From contig NVQB01000001.1 in assembly GCA_002319075.1 (NCBI GenBank), forward strand, positions 2,666,001 through 2,730,000: DNA of 64,000 bases. Reading direction: 5' to 3'. The notes beneath the pieces were generated by a model. The model was not told the origin of the DNA and made no database searches. It saw only the letters and a program-made list of their open reading frames with translations. This document shows positions 18,682 through 26,924 of the stretch, piece after piece (the first letter of the stretch is position 1; every line of letters begins with the position of its first letter). Both the position numbers and the translations under genes were made by a program. This stretch comes from Sphingobacteriaceae bacterium (GTDB lineage: Bacteria > Bacteroidota > Bacteroidia > B-17B0 > Aurantibacillaceae).

Positions 18682-19494
18682 TTAAACATTACCAAGCAAG
18701 ACCATTGCCTCCATAGTAGGAGTGGGACGTCCGCCAATTTGTTCGATAGTTACAGCAAAAGCCTGCGCGCCTCTCACTGACTTCATTTTTTGAAAAACAT
18801 TTTCAGTGCTGTTCATGTCTATCATACCAATGTCTACAGGTTTACCATCAACAATAGCCCAGAGCTGATATTGTTTTGCTTCAGGTGCAGGAGGCAATAC
18901 GCTTGCATTAAAATACACTTCGTCGCTTTCCATATTCATATGAACCATGGCTGATTTTTTTTCGAGCGTGTTCATACCCTTAAGGGCAACTGTTTTAACT
19001 TTTGGATTCGCTAATATTTGTAATTCCATATTCATAGTCACCAGCGAAGTCTGCTGAATATTGAGCTGGTCGGCCATGTATGACTTTGAAGCGTTTAATT
19101 CTGCCAACTCTCCACTCATCTTACTAAGCTTATGATTTAGCTGAATGTTATACATCAGGCTGGTCATAAACAAAAGTAAACTCGCAGCGATTCCTAATTT
19201 GTATAGATTTAAACGGCTGTCGGTCTCTTTTTTTATGGAGATCACTTTAGCAACCGGAGATTCTTCCGCATCGAATGTAAGCTGCGCGGCAATCTTGTCT
19301 TTAAGATCTTTATTTATAGACGGAGCCACGTGCGCAGAGAAATTGATAAGGCTGTCTTCAATAGCTTCAATTTCTTTTATAAGAGCCGGATGCTCTTTGC
19401 ACAACTTGTTCACTAAAGCAACCTCTTCAGCACTGGCAGTGCCTAGGACGTAGCTTTCAAGTAAACCAGAGGATATGACTTCGTTAATGTTCAA
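18682..19494 (-). CDS. Anti-sigma factor, RskA type
   Basis: A 270-residue single-pass membrane protein. The N-terminal cytoplasmic part (1-about 95) begins SGLLESYVLGTASAEEVALV, typical of the sigma-binding region in this family. A transmembrane helix lies near 98-116 (LGIAASLLLFMTSLMY), then a coiled coil, then the extracytoplasmic RskA domain with QYQLWAIVDGKPVDIGMID and AFAVTIEQIGGRPTPT. It overlaps the upstream sigma gene by 4 bp, the standard arrangement for a sigma and its cognate anti-sigma. It should hold the sigma at the membrane until an envelope signal arrives. Confidence 0.88.
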   Translation of the reverse strand: MNINEVISSGLLESYVLGTASAEEVALVNKLCKEHPALIKEIEAIEDSLINFSAHVAPSINKDLKDKIAAQLTFDAEESPVAKVISIKKETDSRLNLYKLGIAASLLLFMTSLMYNIQLNHKLSKMSGELAELNASKSYMADQLNIQQTSLVTMNMELQILANPKVKTVALKGMNTLEKKSAMVHMNMESDEVYFNASVLPPAPEAKQYQLWAIVDGKPVDIGMIDMNSTENVFQKMKSVRGAQAFAVTIEQIGGRPTPTMEAMVLLGNV

Positions 19495-20054
19495 TTTATA
19501 GTTTCTTTTTTGGCGAGTTCCCTGAGATGAAGTAAAGCTTGCCTTACTTTTGTTTTCACCGTGCCTAACGGTAAATTCAGTTTCTTTGAGATTTCTTCTT
19601 GTGTGTAGCCTTCAAAATAAGCCATATCTATAATTGACTTATGCTCATCCTTTAAGCCGTTCAATATGGTATTTAGCCCTATCGTATCGTGTTTATTGTC
19701 TTCAACACTGAGATTGTTCTCGTATTTATATACGTTCTCAGAGGTACTTTGGATTTTTGATTTTATTTTCTCGTGTTTGGAACGTGTGCTGTCAATGGCT
19801 AAATTTCTTCCAATGTTCAGCATCCAGGTATAAAGCCTGCCTTTTTCAGCATCGTAGGAAGCAAAATTGCTCCAGATTTTCAAAAAGGTTTTTTGCAGCA
19901 CATCTTCCGACTCTTCTATGTCGTTTATGATGCCGTTGATAACGCCAAATAACGCTTTTGAATAATTGTCATATAAATACGAAAAAGCCTTTTGGTTCTT
20001 TTCCCTAATTAAAATGATTAATTCATCCTGACTGTATGTTTGTTTTGTTCCCAA
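19491..20054 (-). CDS. ECF RNA polymerase sigma factor
   Basis: A 187-residue sigma-70 family protein of the ECF group. Region 2 includes FSYLYDNYSKALFGVI and ESEDVLQKTFLKIW, with the 2.4 helix reading RLYTWMLNIGRNLAID. Region 4 is the helix-turn-helix GYTQEEISKKLNLPLGTVKTK near the C-terminus. Translationally coupled to the anti-sigma gene (ATGA overlap). A motif 17 nt before its start, ATACTATTCG on the minus strand, is shared exactly with the other ECF sigma gene of this window. Confidence 0.93.
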   Translation of the reverse strand: MGTKQTYSQDELIILIREKNQKAFSYLYDNYSKALFGVINGIINDIEESEDVLQKTFLKIWSNFASYDAEKGRLYTWMLNIGRNLAIDSTRSKHEKIKSKIQSTSENVYKYENNLSVEDNKHDTIGLNTILNGLKDEHKSIIDMAYFEGYTQEEISKKLNLPLGTVKTKVRQALLHLRELAKKETIN

Positions 20055-20071
20055 ATGATTTTAGAAATATA

Positions 20072-20081
20072 CGAATAGTAT
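20072..20081 (-). promoter_or_regulatory. Shared ECF-sigma upstream motif, copy 1
   Basis: ATACTATTCG on the minus strand, 17 nt before the sigma gene at 20054. The identical 10-mer precedes the other ECF sigma gene (57160-57151). It may be a promoter box; see findings. Confidence 0.4.
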
Positions 20082-20088
20082 TAATACG

Positions 20089-20119
20089 AAAAACAGTCGC
20101 TTCATGCAAAGCGACTGTT
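20089..20119 (-). terminator. Terminator of the 20143-20535 gene
   Basis: On the minus strand AACAGTCGCTT pairs with AAGCGACTGTT over a 6-nt loop and runs into TTTTTCG. It separates this gene from the ECF sigma operon. Confidence 0.85.
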
Positions 20120-20142
20120 CTTTATTAAAAGGCTGTGAGAAA

Positions 20143-20535
20143 TTAAGCAACCCAAAGACTCCAGTCTTTATCAAATTTGTACCATTTTCCATCAGTGCCT
20201 TGCCATTTCCACTCCGGAACTGTAGCCCATGATTTTCCACCATCAGCACTCCATTTTAAATCCATGTCAACGATCTTTAACCATTTGCCATCTTTGTCCT
20301 GCCACATGCCGTCTTTAGAGGCTTCCCATTTTTTGCCATCTGTTGATGTCCAAACACTCGCATCTTTTGTATTTAATTTATACCAGGTTTTGTTAGCACC
20401 TTGCCAGGTACCCGCTTCCGATTTCATCCATTTAGGATCGTTGAAATTTACTTCTACAACTTCAGGGAGAATAGTTTTTGCCTCCATGCTGAATCCCATT
20501 GAGAAAAGGGCCGCAGCTAAAATTAATTTTTTCAT
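20143..20535 (-). CDS. Secreted tryptophan-rich repeat protein
   Basis: A 130-residue protein with a signal peptide (about 1-19, ending MEAK). The mature part contains 13 tryptophans in imperfect repeats of about 25 residues of the form W-x-S-x-DGKKW followed by W-Q-x-x-DGKWxK, for example STDGKKWEAS, WQDKDGKWLK and WQGTDGKWYK. Aromatic/glycine-turn repeats like this suggest a small beta structure or a surface/carbohydrate-contacting protein, but no family was recognised. It has its own terminator and is monocistronic. Confidence 0.7.
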   Translation of the reverse strand: MKKLILAAALFSMGFSMEAKTILPEVVEVNFNDPKWMKSEAGTWQGANKTWYKLNTKDASVWTSTDGKKWEASKDGMWQDKDGKWLKIVDMDLKWSADGGKSWATVPEWKWQGTDGKWYKFDKDWSLWVA

Positions 20536-20715
20536 AGTCGTTAGGTTTTAAGGTTTAAAATAACTTACGAGAAAATTCTATTTTTTGGATTACCCTATTC
20601 CCTGAAATCTCTTTAACAAGGTGTTAAAATGTGTAAAGTTGGTTAAACAAAGACTGTTGAGATGAGAGGCTTTCGTCTTTTCGATTCCGCGCCAGGGATA
20701 CAAAGGGTTTAGTTC

Positions 20716-20752
20716 TTTTTGGCTCCCGATAGCTATCGGGATCGGCCAAAAA
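20716..20752. repeat. Intergenic palindrome
   Basis: TCCCGATAGCTATCGGGA (20724-20741) is a perfect palindrome, flanked by an outer inverted pair TTTTTGGC (20716-20723) and GCCAAAAA (20745-20752). The arrangement looks like a dispersed extragenic repeat of Bacteroidota genomes; no second copy is in the window. Confidence 0.6.
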
Positions 20753-20918
20753 AACCGAAGCGAAGCGAAGCCCGGCGTAGCCCGCCCGGGCGCCCAAAAA
20801 AGAATGCTTAGTTGCCTCCAGATGAATAATTTCGTGCGCTTAACCTTTATTTAACGGTTTTTTCATCTATTTTTGTTCGATAAGTTGCTATAAATGAGGA
20901 TTATTGCTAAAATATACC

Positions 20919-20926
20919 TATCTTTG
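20919..20926 (+). promoter_or_regulatory. typA minus-7 box
   Basis: TATCTTTG, an exact TAnnTTTG match, 20 nt before the typA ATG. Confidence 0.65.
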
Positions 20927-20946
20927 CCCCCTTAAAAAAATAATAA

Positions 20947-22758
20947 ATGTCCATAATTAGAAACATCGCCATCATTGCCCACGTTGACCACGGTAAAACT
21001 ACTTTGGTTGATAAGATTTTACATACTTGTAATTTATTCCGTGATAACCAGAAAACAGGAGAGTTAATTCTCGATAACAACGATTTAGAACGTGAACGTG
21101 GTATTACCATTTTAGCGAAAAACGTTTCTGTTCAATATAAAGGAACGAAAATTAACATCATCGATACCCCGGGTCACGCTGACTTTGGAGGTGAGGTAGA
21201 GCGTGTAATGAACATGGCTGACGGTGTTATTTTATTAGTGGATGCTTTTGAAGGGCCAATGCCTCAAACGCGTTTCGTATTACAAAAAGCAATCGAAGCT
21301 GGTAAAAAAGCTTTATTGGTTATTAATAAAGTAGATAAGCCGAATTGTCGTCCTGACGAAGTACACGATGGTGTATTTGATTTGTTCTTCAATTTAGGTG
21401 CTAACGAAGATCAGTTAGATTTCCCTACCGTTTACGGTTCAAGTAAACAAGGTTGGATGGGTCCGGATTGGAGAAATCCAACGGAAGACATTACTTATTT
21501 ATTAGATCAGATCTTAGAAAAAATTCCTACGGCACCTGAGCGTGTTGGAACTTTACAAATACAAATTACATCTTTAGATTATTCTACTTTTATTGGTCGT
21601 ATTGCAGTAGGACGTGTTTTTCGTGGACTTATTAAAGAAAATATGCCTGTTAGTGTTGTAAAGCGCGATGGCCGTATTCAAAAATCACGTGTGAAAGATC
21701 TTTTTGTGTTTGATGGTTTAGGTAAGGTAAAAGTTACTGAGGTTCAAACAGGAGATATTTGTGCATTTACCGGAATTGAAGGTTTTGAAATTGGTGATAC
21801 AATCGCAGATTTTGAAAATCCTGAAGCTATGCCAACTATGCATATTGACGAGCCAACTATGAGCATGTTGTTTACCATTAACAACTCTCCATTCTTTGGT
21901 AAAGATGGTAAATTCGTTACTTCCCGTCACTTACGCGATCGTTTATACAAAGAGCTTGAGAAAAACTTAGCTATGCGTATCGAAGAAACTTCATCACCTG
22001 ATTCTTATTTGGTATTTGGTCGTGGTATTCTTCACTTATCTGTATTGATCGAGACTATGCGTCGCGAAGGGTACGAATTACAATTAGGTCAGCCACAAGT
22101 TATCATTAAAGAAATTGATGGTGTGAAACATGAGCCTATGGAGGTTTTAACGGTTGACGTTCCTGAGGAATCTTCTTCAAGAGTAATTGATTTAGTTAGC
22201 CAACGTAAAGGAGACATGATGATCATGCAACCTAAAGGTGATTTAATTCACATGGAGTTTGAAATTCCTGCTCGTGGTATCATTGGTTTACGTAACAACG
22301 TTTTAACTGCAACAGCTGGTGAAGCTATCATGGCTCACCGTTTCAAAGCTTACGAGCCTTGGAAAGGAAATATTCCTAGCCGTATCGCAGGTGTGTTAAT
22401 TAGTAAGGACAAAGGATCTGCAGTAGCTTATTCAATTGATAAATTACAGGATCGTGGTAAATTCTTTATCGAAGCTGGTGAAGAAATTTATCCGGGTATG
22501 ATTATCGGAGAACACATTCGTCCTGATGATTTAGTAGTAAACGTTTGTACTGAAAAACAATTAACAAATATGCGTGCATCAGGTACTGATGAGAAAATGC
22601 GTATCGTTCCAAAAATTAAATTTTCGTTAGAAGAATCAATGGAATACATTCAACGTGATGAGTACGTTGAGATTACTCCAAACTTTATCCGTCTTCGTAA
22701 AATTTACTTAGATGAGAACGAAAGAAAACGTATGTCTAAACAGTTAGAGGCACAATAG
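20947..22758 (+). CDS. typA: Translational GTPase TypA/BipA
   Basis: A 603-residue ribosome-binding GTPase involved in stress-related and low-temperature ribosome assembly. G1 is AHVDHGKTTL at about 11-20, the switch region is ERERGITILAKN, G3 is DTPGHADFGGEVERV, G4 is NKVDKPN near 126-132, followed by EF-G-like domains II, III and V and the TypA C-terminal domain (MRIVPKIKFSLEESMEYIQRD). Codon use is noticeably more biased towards a small set of A/T-ending codons than neighbouring genes, suggesting high expression. Monocistronic with its own terminator. Confidence 0.98.
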   Translation: MSIIRNIAIIAHVDHGKTTLVDKILHTCNLFRDNQKTGELILDNNDLERERGITILAKNVSVQYKGTKINIIDTPGHADFGGEVERVMNMADGVILLVDAFEGPMPQTRFVLQKAIEAGKKALLVINKVDKPNCRPDEVHDGVFDLFFNLGANEDQLDFPTVYGSSKQGWMGPDWRNPTEDITYLLDQILEKIPTAPERVGTLQIQITSLDYSTFIGRIAVGRVFRGLIKENMPVSVVKRDGRIQKSRVKDLFVFDGLGKVKVTEVQTGDICAFTGIEGFEIGDTIADFENPEAMPTMHIDEPTMSMLFTINNSPFFGKDGKFVTSRHLRDRLYKELEKNLAMRIEETSSPDSYLVFGRGILHLSVLIETMRREGYELQLGQPQVIIKEIDGVKHEPMEVLTVDVPEESSSRVIDLVSQRKGDMMIMQPKGDLIHMEFEIPARGIIGLRNNVLTATAGEAIMAHRFKAYEPWKGNIPSRIAGVLISKDKGSAVAYSIDKLQDRGKFFIEAGEEIYPGMIIGEHIRPDDLVVNVCTEKQLTNMRASGTDEKMRIVPKIKFSLEESMEYIQRDEYVEITPNFIRLRKIYLDENERKRMSKQLEAQ

Positions 22759-22777
22759 TTTTTTGCTCTTTAAACGG

Positions 22778-22823
22778 ATGTCATTTCGAGTGTAGTCATT
22801 TCGAGCGTAGTCGAGAAAGACAT
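22778..22823. repeat. Dispersed copy of the bioB-type repeat
   Basis: Two abutting units, TTTCGAGTGTAGTC and ATTTCGAGCGTAGTCGAGAAA minus its last base, framed by ATGTC and GACAT. The same unit is expanded in tandem at the end of bioB (28166-28369). Confidence 0.75.
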
Positions 22824-22832
22824 GGATAAACT

Positions 22833-22862
22833 AAAGCCCGATCGAAAGATCGGGCTTTTTTG
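22833..22862 (+). terminator. typA terminator
   Basis: AAAGCCCGATC and GATCGGGCTTT form an 11-bp perfect stem with a GAAA tetraloop followed by TTTG. Confidence 0.9.
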
Positions 22863-22930
22863 TTTCATCTAATTTGCATCTTTTCGCAATAGTCTTACTA
22901 GTTGGATAACGTTCTGTGAGCCTGAAAGCC

Positions 22931-22938
22931 TATCTTTG
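22931..22938 (+). promoter_or_regulatory. Minus-7 box of the MFS gene
   Basis: TATCTTTG, exact TAnnTTTG, 21 nt before the ATG at 22960. It argues against an in-frame TTG start that falls within the box itself. Confidence 0.65.
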
Positions 22939-22959
22939 CCGCTTATTATTTTTAGAACT

Positions 22960-24171
22960 ATGCAAAAAGGTCAACGTACCATCATCATTTTAATTCTTGG
23001 TTTACTCTCGGCCATTGGCCCGTTTTCTATCGACATGTATTTACCGGGCTTTCCTGCTATTGCTGAAGATTTGCATACTTCGGTAGATATGGTGGCATAT
23101 ACCCTGGCGAGTTTTTTTGTGGGTATTTGTTTAGGACAACTAATCAGTGGCCCTTTGTTAGACCGCTTTGGAAGAAAGAGACCTTTGATCGTTGGCATGA
23201 TCGTTTATATTATAGCGTCTATTGGATGTGCTTTATCGGAGTCCGTAGAAATGTTGATTGTGTTTCGCTGCATCCAGGCTTTGGGTGGTTGTGTAACTAT
23301 GGTAGCTCCACGCGCAATTATTCGTGATGTATTTCCTGTAAGCGAAAGTGCGAAAATTTTCTCGATGATGATTTTAATTCTGGGTGTTTCTCCTATCATT
23401 GCCCCAACTGCCGGAAGTTTTTTAATCGCAGGTTTCGGCTGGTATTCGGTATTCATAACGCTTGGTGCAATTTCATTGGCTGTGTTATTAGGGGTAATAT
23501 TTTTATTACCGGAAAGCAGACAACCAGATCCCACTTTTTCTTTGAAGCCCGCGCCCATTTTAGCGAGTTTTAAAACTGTTATCGTTGACCGTCAGTTTTT
23601 TGTTTATACTATGTCCGGCGCTATCGCTGCGGCTGGGCTTTTCGCTTATTTAGCCGGATCGCCTTTTTTACTTTTAAAATTTTACGGAGTTAGCGAAAAA
23701 CAATACGGATTGATTTTCGCTATTATTGCTTCCGGATTAATTACAGCCAGCCAGGTAAATAATATTCTGTTAAAAAAATACACAAGCATACAAATTGTGA
23801 GAGTCACTTTGATGATTCAAACCATTGCAGGCCTCTTATTATTTATAGGAACAGCATTGAGTCTGGTTGATCTTTACAGCACTATCGCGTTAATCTTTGT
23901 GTTTTTAAGTTGCCAGGGATTTAATTTTCCAAATTCTTCGGCTTTATCTATGGCTCCTTTTGAGAAGGAGGCTGGAAGTGCGTCTGCCCTTATGGGTGCT
24001 ATACAGATGGGTTTTGGAGCATTAGCAGCAGCTTGTGTTGGCATACTCAATGCAAGTAATGGTTTGCCAATGACCGGTGTAATGGCTATCTGTGGAGCAA
24101 TTGCACTCGTTATTTTACTTTTAGCAGGAAAAGAAAAGTATCCGGTAGAAGGGGATTTTGCAAAAGCATAA
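22960..24171 (+). CDS. Bcr/CflA-type MFS multidrug exporter
   Basis: A 403-residue major facilitator with 12 predicted membrane helices. Helix 1 ends in the drug:H+ antiporter (12-TM) pattern GPFSIDMYLPGFPAIAEDL, motif A is GPLLDRFGRKRPL between helices 2 and 3, the motif B arginine is in FRCIQALGG, and motif C lies in LGVSPIIAPTAGS. These are features of the Bcr/CflA subfamily that exports bicyclomycin, chloramphenicol-like compounds or cysteine. The ATG at 22960 is chosen over an upstream TTG because the latter is inside the promoter. Confidence 0.92.
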   Translation: MQKGQRTIIILILGLLSAIGPFSIDMYLPGFPAIAEDLHTSVDMVAYTLASFFVGICLGQLISGPLLDRFGRKRPLIVGMIVYIIASIGCALSESVEMLIVFRCIQALGGCVTMVAPRAIIRDVFPVSESAKIFSMMILILGVSPIIAPTAGSFLIAGFGWYSVFITLGAISLAVLLGVIFLLPESRQPDPTFSLKPAPILASFKTVIVDRQFFVYTMSGAIAAAGLFAYLAGSPFLLLKFYGVSEKQYGLIFAIIASGLITASQVNNILLKKYTSIQIVRVTLMIQTIAGLLLFIGTALSLVDLYSTIALIFVFLSCQGFNFPNSSALSMAPFEKEAGSASALMGAIQMGFGALAAACVGILNASNGLPMTGVMAICGAIALVILLLAGKEKYPVEGDFAKA

Positions 24172-24216
24172 AAATTCTGATTACTTTAGAGCTACAAATA
24201 CAAATCGCTAAGGCCC

Positions 24217-24483
24217 ATGTTGACAGAAGAAATTTTCAAAAAAGCAGCTGATATTATTGAAGAAGCTAAAACGGATAAAAATTTTCGCTCAGACTACGAA
24301 GTAAATTTACTTGCAATAGGCGACAGTGCCGAAGAATATTCTCTCTATGAAATAGAATTATCAGAAGACTATTATTTAGTCATTGACTTTGTAAATTTTG
24401 TTTTTGAAGATGCTTCCCTGGTGAGTAGGGGCCACGAGTCTCATATCTCCTACAATGTGGGAGAAGACTTTGAACAAAACTGA
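24217..24483 (+). CDS. Small acidic hypothetical protein
   Basis: An 88-residue acidic protein, MLTEEIFKKAADIIEEAKT..., an N-terminal helix followed by short strands (DYEVNLLAIG, EYSLYEIELSEDYYLVIDFV). No signal peptide, membrane segment or known motif. Codon use agrees with neighbouring genes. It starts 45 bp after the MFS gene and ends 2 bp before a convergent receiver-protein gene. Function unknown. Confidence 0.6.
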   Translation: MLTEEIFKKAADIIEEAKTDKNFRSDYEVNLLAIGDSAEEYSLYEIELSEDYYLVIDFVNFVFEDASLVSRGHESHISYNVGEDFEQN

Positions 24484-24485
24484 AA

Positions 24486-24875
24486 TTAGTTTCCTTCTTT
24501 CTCGGTTTTCCCTAAAAGCTCGTCCACTTTATCTATGAGCTCAATCATATCGAAAGGCTTTCCTAAAATGGCATTGGCTCTGAGAGAACTTGTTTCCAAA
24601 ACATCTTTGTCCATTCCGGTTACAAGAATGATGGGCGTTTCTTCCAACTCCTCGTGATCACGGATGTAATCTACAATGTCTAATCCGCCTGTAAAAGGCA
24701 ACATCACATCGGAGATAACCAGATCAATAGCGCCAGAATCTAAAACTATAAGCGAACTTTTTAAATCGCTGGTAACAATTACGTGGTAACCTTCTTCTTT
24801 TAATGATCTGGAGATCATGCTAGAGATAAAATCCTCGTCTTCAATTACCAATACGGTTAGTGCATCGTCGTTCAT
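24486..24875 (-). CDS. Stand-alone CheY-like response regulator
   Basis: A 129-residue single receiver domain. Acidic pocket IEDED at 11-15, phospho-acceptor D56 in LVISDVMLP, the conserved threonine in ILVTGMD and the lysine in ILGKPFDMIEL are all present. There is no output domain, so it acts by protein-protein contact or as a phosphorelay intermediate. No kinase gene is adjacent. It is monocistronic, with bioA downstream in the other direction of the text but on the same strand upstream of it. Confidence 0.93.
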   Translation of the reverse strand: MNDDALTVLVIEDEDFISSMISRSLKEEGYHVIVTSDLKSSLIVLDSGAIDLVISDVMLPFTGGLDIVDYIRDHEELEETPIILVTGMDKDVLETSSLRANAILGKPFDMIELIDKVDELLGKTEKEGN

Positions 24876-25022
24876 AGGGTTAATGTTTATTTAGTGTTTT
24901 AAAGATATAAAATTTTTGGAGGACCAAAATTACATGCAAATTATATGCCAGCGCGCATAATAACATTATAGTAGTTTTGCCTTTGCTTATTCTTATAATT
25001 TGTTCAGAAGGGAGAAAAAGAA

Positions 25023-26294
25023 CTAGCTAAACCTGGATTCTATCGCAGAATAGATTTCATTTAATTCGTTTTCTTTAATGCAATAAGGCGGCATTATATA
25101 GAGTGTATTACCCAATGGCCTTAGAATAATTCCTTTGTTAAGAAAAAAATTATAAAGCTCATCGCGCACAGAATTAAAATAAGTTACGCCTTCTTTATTC
25201 ATTACGTCAAAAGCTATAATGGTTCCCCTGCAACGAATATTTTCTATCAAAGGAAAACTTTTTAATTTCTCAGCAAAGATTCTATGTTTTTCAGTGATAG
25301 TTTCTAAAGCTGAGCTTGTTTCGTCGTTTGTAAGAATGTCATAGCTGGCGAGACTTGCCGCACAAGCAATAGGATTTGCAGTATACGAATGTCCGTGAAA
25401 AAGTGTTTTTAATTTGTCGTCAGATAAAAACGCATCGTAAATTTTTTGTTTACAGCTCGTGGCTCCCAAAGCCATGGTGCCCCCAGTAATGCCTTTAGAC
25501 AAACAAATAATATCCGGCTCTTGTTGTAAATAATCGCAGGCGAATAATTTTCCGGTACGGCCGAAACCCGTCATGACTTCGTCGGCAATACAAAGAATAT
25601 TATTTTGTTTACAGAGAGCCAGCAAAGCATCTAAAGCTTCAGGTTCGTACATTAACATACCGCCAGCTCCGAGAATGAGTGGCTCAAAAATAAAAGCGGC
25701 GATTTCGTCCCGGTTATTTCTAAGAGCAGTTTCTAATGCGGCAAGACTTTGGTTTTCTTTTCCAGTGTGAGGTAATGGAAGAGAGATCACATCAAACAAC
25801 ATGGAGTCAAAAGCGGCTGTAAAAGCACTTCGGGCACTTACCGACATGGATCCGAAAGTATCACCATGGTAAGCATTTTCAAAAACAATGATTTTATTTT
25901 TTAGTTTTCCCTGGTTATGCCAGTATTGAATAGCCATTTTTAAAGCCACTTCAACTGCGGTAGAACCATTGTCGGTATAAAATAGTTTTGTTTGTTTGCC
26001 TGGAAGAATTTTTAAAAGTTTTTCTGCTAGCTCTACCGCAGGCTCGTGTGTGAAGCCGGCAAAAATAACATGTTCTAAAGTATTAAGTTGCTCTGAAACT
26101 CTTTTTGCAATATGCGGATTGGAATGTCCGTGGATATTTACCCACCAGGAAGAAACAGCATCCAAGTATTTTTTTCCGCTTTCATCAAAGAGATAAACGC
26201 CTTCGCCACGCACAATGGGAATAGGTGTTTGAGCGGTTTTCATTTGTGTGTAAGGATGCCAGATAACTTTGGCGTCGCGTTCGGTTAAGGACAT
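25023..26294 (-). CDS. bioA: Adenosylmethionine-8-amino-7-oxononanoate aminotransferase
   Basis: Transaminates KAPA to DAPA with SAM as amino donor, the third dedicated biotin step. A 423-residue class III, PLP-dependent enzyme. Motifs: WHPYTQM at 12-18, YLDAVSSWWVNIHGH, NAYHGDTFGSMS, DEVMTGFGRTGKLFACD and the PLP lysine in LSKGITGGTMALG. The C-terminus RPLGNTLYIMPPYC is typical. It is the last gene of the bioB-F-D-A cluster, 15 bp after bioD. Confidence 0.96.
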   Translation of the reverse strand: MSLTERDAKVIWHPYTQMKTAQTPIPIVRGEGVYLFDESGKKYLDAVSSWWVNIHGHSNPHIAKRVSEQLNTLEHVIFAGFTHEPAVELAEKLLKILPGKQTKLFYTDNGSTAVEVALKMAIQYWHNQGKLKNKIIVFENAYHGDTFGSMSVSARSAFTAAFDSMLFDVISLPLPHTGKENQSLAALETALRNNRDEIAAFIFEPLILGAGGMLMYEPEALDALLALCKQNNILCIADEVMTGFGRTGKLFACDYLQQEPDIICLSKGITGGTMALGATSCKQKIYDAFLSDDKLKTLFHGHSYTANPIACAASLASYDILTNDETSSALETITEKHRIFAEKLKSFPLIENIRCRGTIIAFDVMNKEGVTYFNSVRDELYNFFLNKGIILRPLGNTLYIMPPYCIKENELNEIYSAIESRFS

Positions 26295-26309
26295 AATCTT
26301 TTATAAAGT

Positions 26310-26924
26310 TCAAATAGTGAGAGTTAAATTCTGGCCTATTTTTTTTATTTCTTCCTTCGTTATGGCTTCTATTTCTGGAATTCTGCCCAGGCATTTTACT
26401 TTTGAATAGCTCAGAATAAATTCTTCAGTACTAACATTTTGTTCTCCGTTAAAAATTATTCCCATCACAGGAATGTTTTTCGTTTTTAAAAGATCAAGCG
26501 ATAGCAAAGTATGATTGATGCTGCCTAAATAATTTTGTGAGACTAAAACTACCGGCACATGCCATTTTTTTAAAAGGTCGATATTTAATTCTTTTGAATT
26601 TAAAGGAACCATCAAGCCTCCCGCTAATTCAATCACCAGGGTGTTTTCTGTTCTTGGAATGATGAGTTTCTCTAACTCAATTTCAATACCGTCAATCTTA
26701 GCCGCTGCATGTGGTGACATGGGAGTTTTTAGTAAATAACTTTCCGGATGAAAAACAGATAGTGTATTACTGATTAACGCCTTAACTTTTAAAGTATCAC
26801 TTTGGTCGAGATCACCAGCTTGTATTGGTTTCCAATAATCGGCTTGCAATGCTTCCACAAGAATAGCAGAGATCAGTGTTTTTCCAATGCCTGTTCCTAT
26901 TCCCGCTACTATAAGTGAGTTCAT
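26310..26924 (-). CDS. bioD: Dethiobiotin synthetase
   Basis: Closes the ureido ring of dethiobiotin from DAPA, CO2 and ATP. A 204-residue P-loop protein with GIGTGIGKTLISAIL near 8-22, the substrate lysine in YWKPIQAGD near 31-39 and VIELAGGLMVPLN near 98-110 (usually E-G-AGG). It overlaps bioF by 4 bp and precedes bioA by 15 bp, so all are co-transcribed. Confidence 0.94.
   Translation of the reverse strand: MNSLIVAGIGTGIGKTLISAILVEALQADYWKPIQAGDLDQSDTLKVKALISNTLSVFHPESYLLKTPMSPHAAAKIDGIEIELEKLIIPRTENTLVIELAGGLMVPLNSKELNIDLLKKWHVPVVLVSQNYLGSINHTLLSLDLLKTKNIPVMGIIFNGEQNVSTEEFILSYSKVKCLGRIPEIEAITKEEIKKIGQNLTLTI

Larger units (their letters stand above)
20536..20946. other. Intergenic region with GC-rich palindromic element
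   Basis: No gene. The middle (about 20680-20805) is clearly richer in GC than its surroundings and holds a perfect 18-bp palindrome and the GC-rich block CCCGGCGTAGCCCGCCCGGG. The right part carries the typA promoter. Confidence 0.6.
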
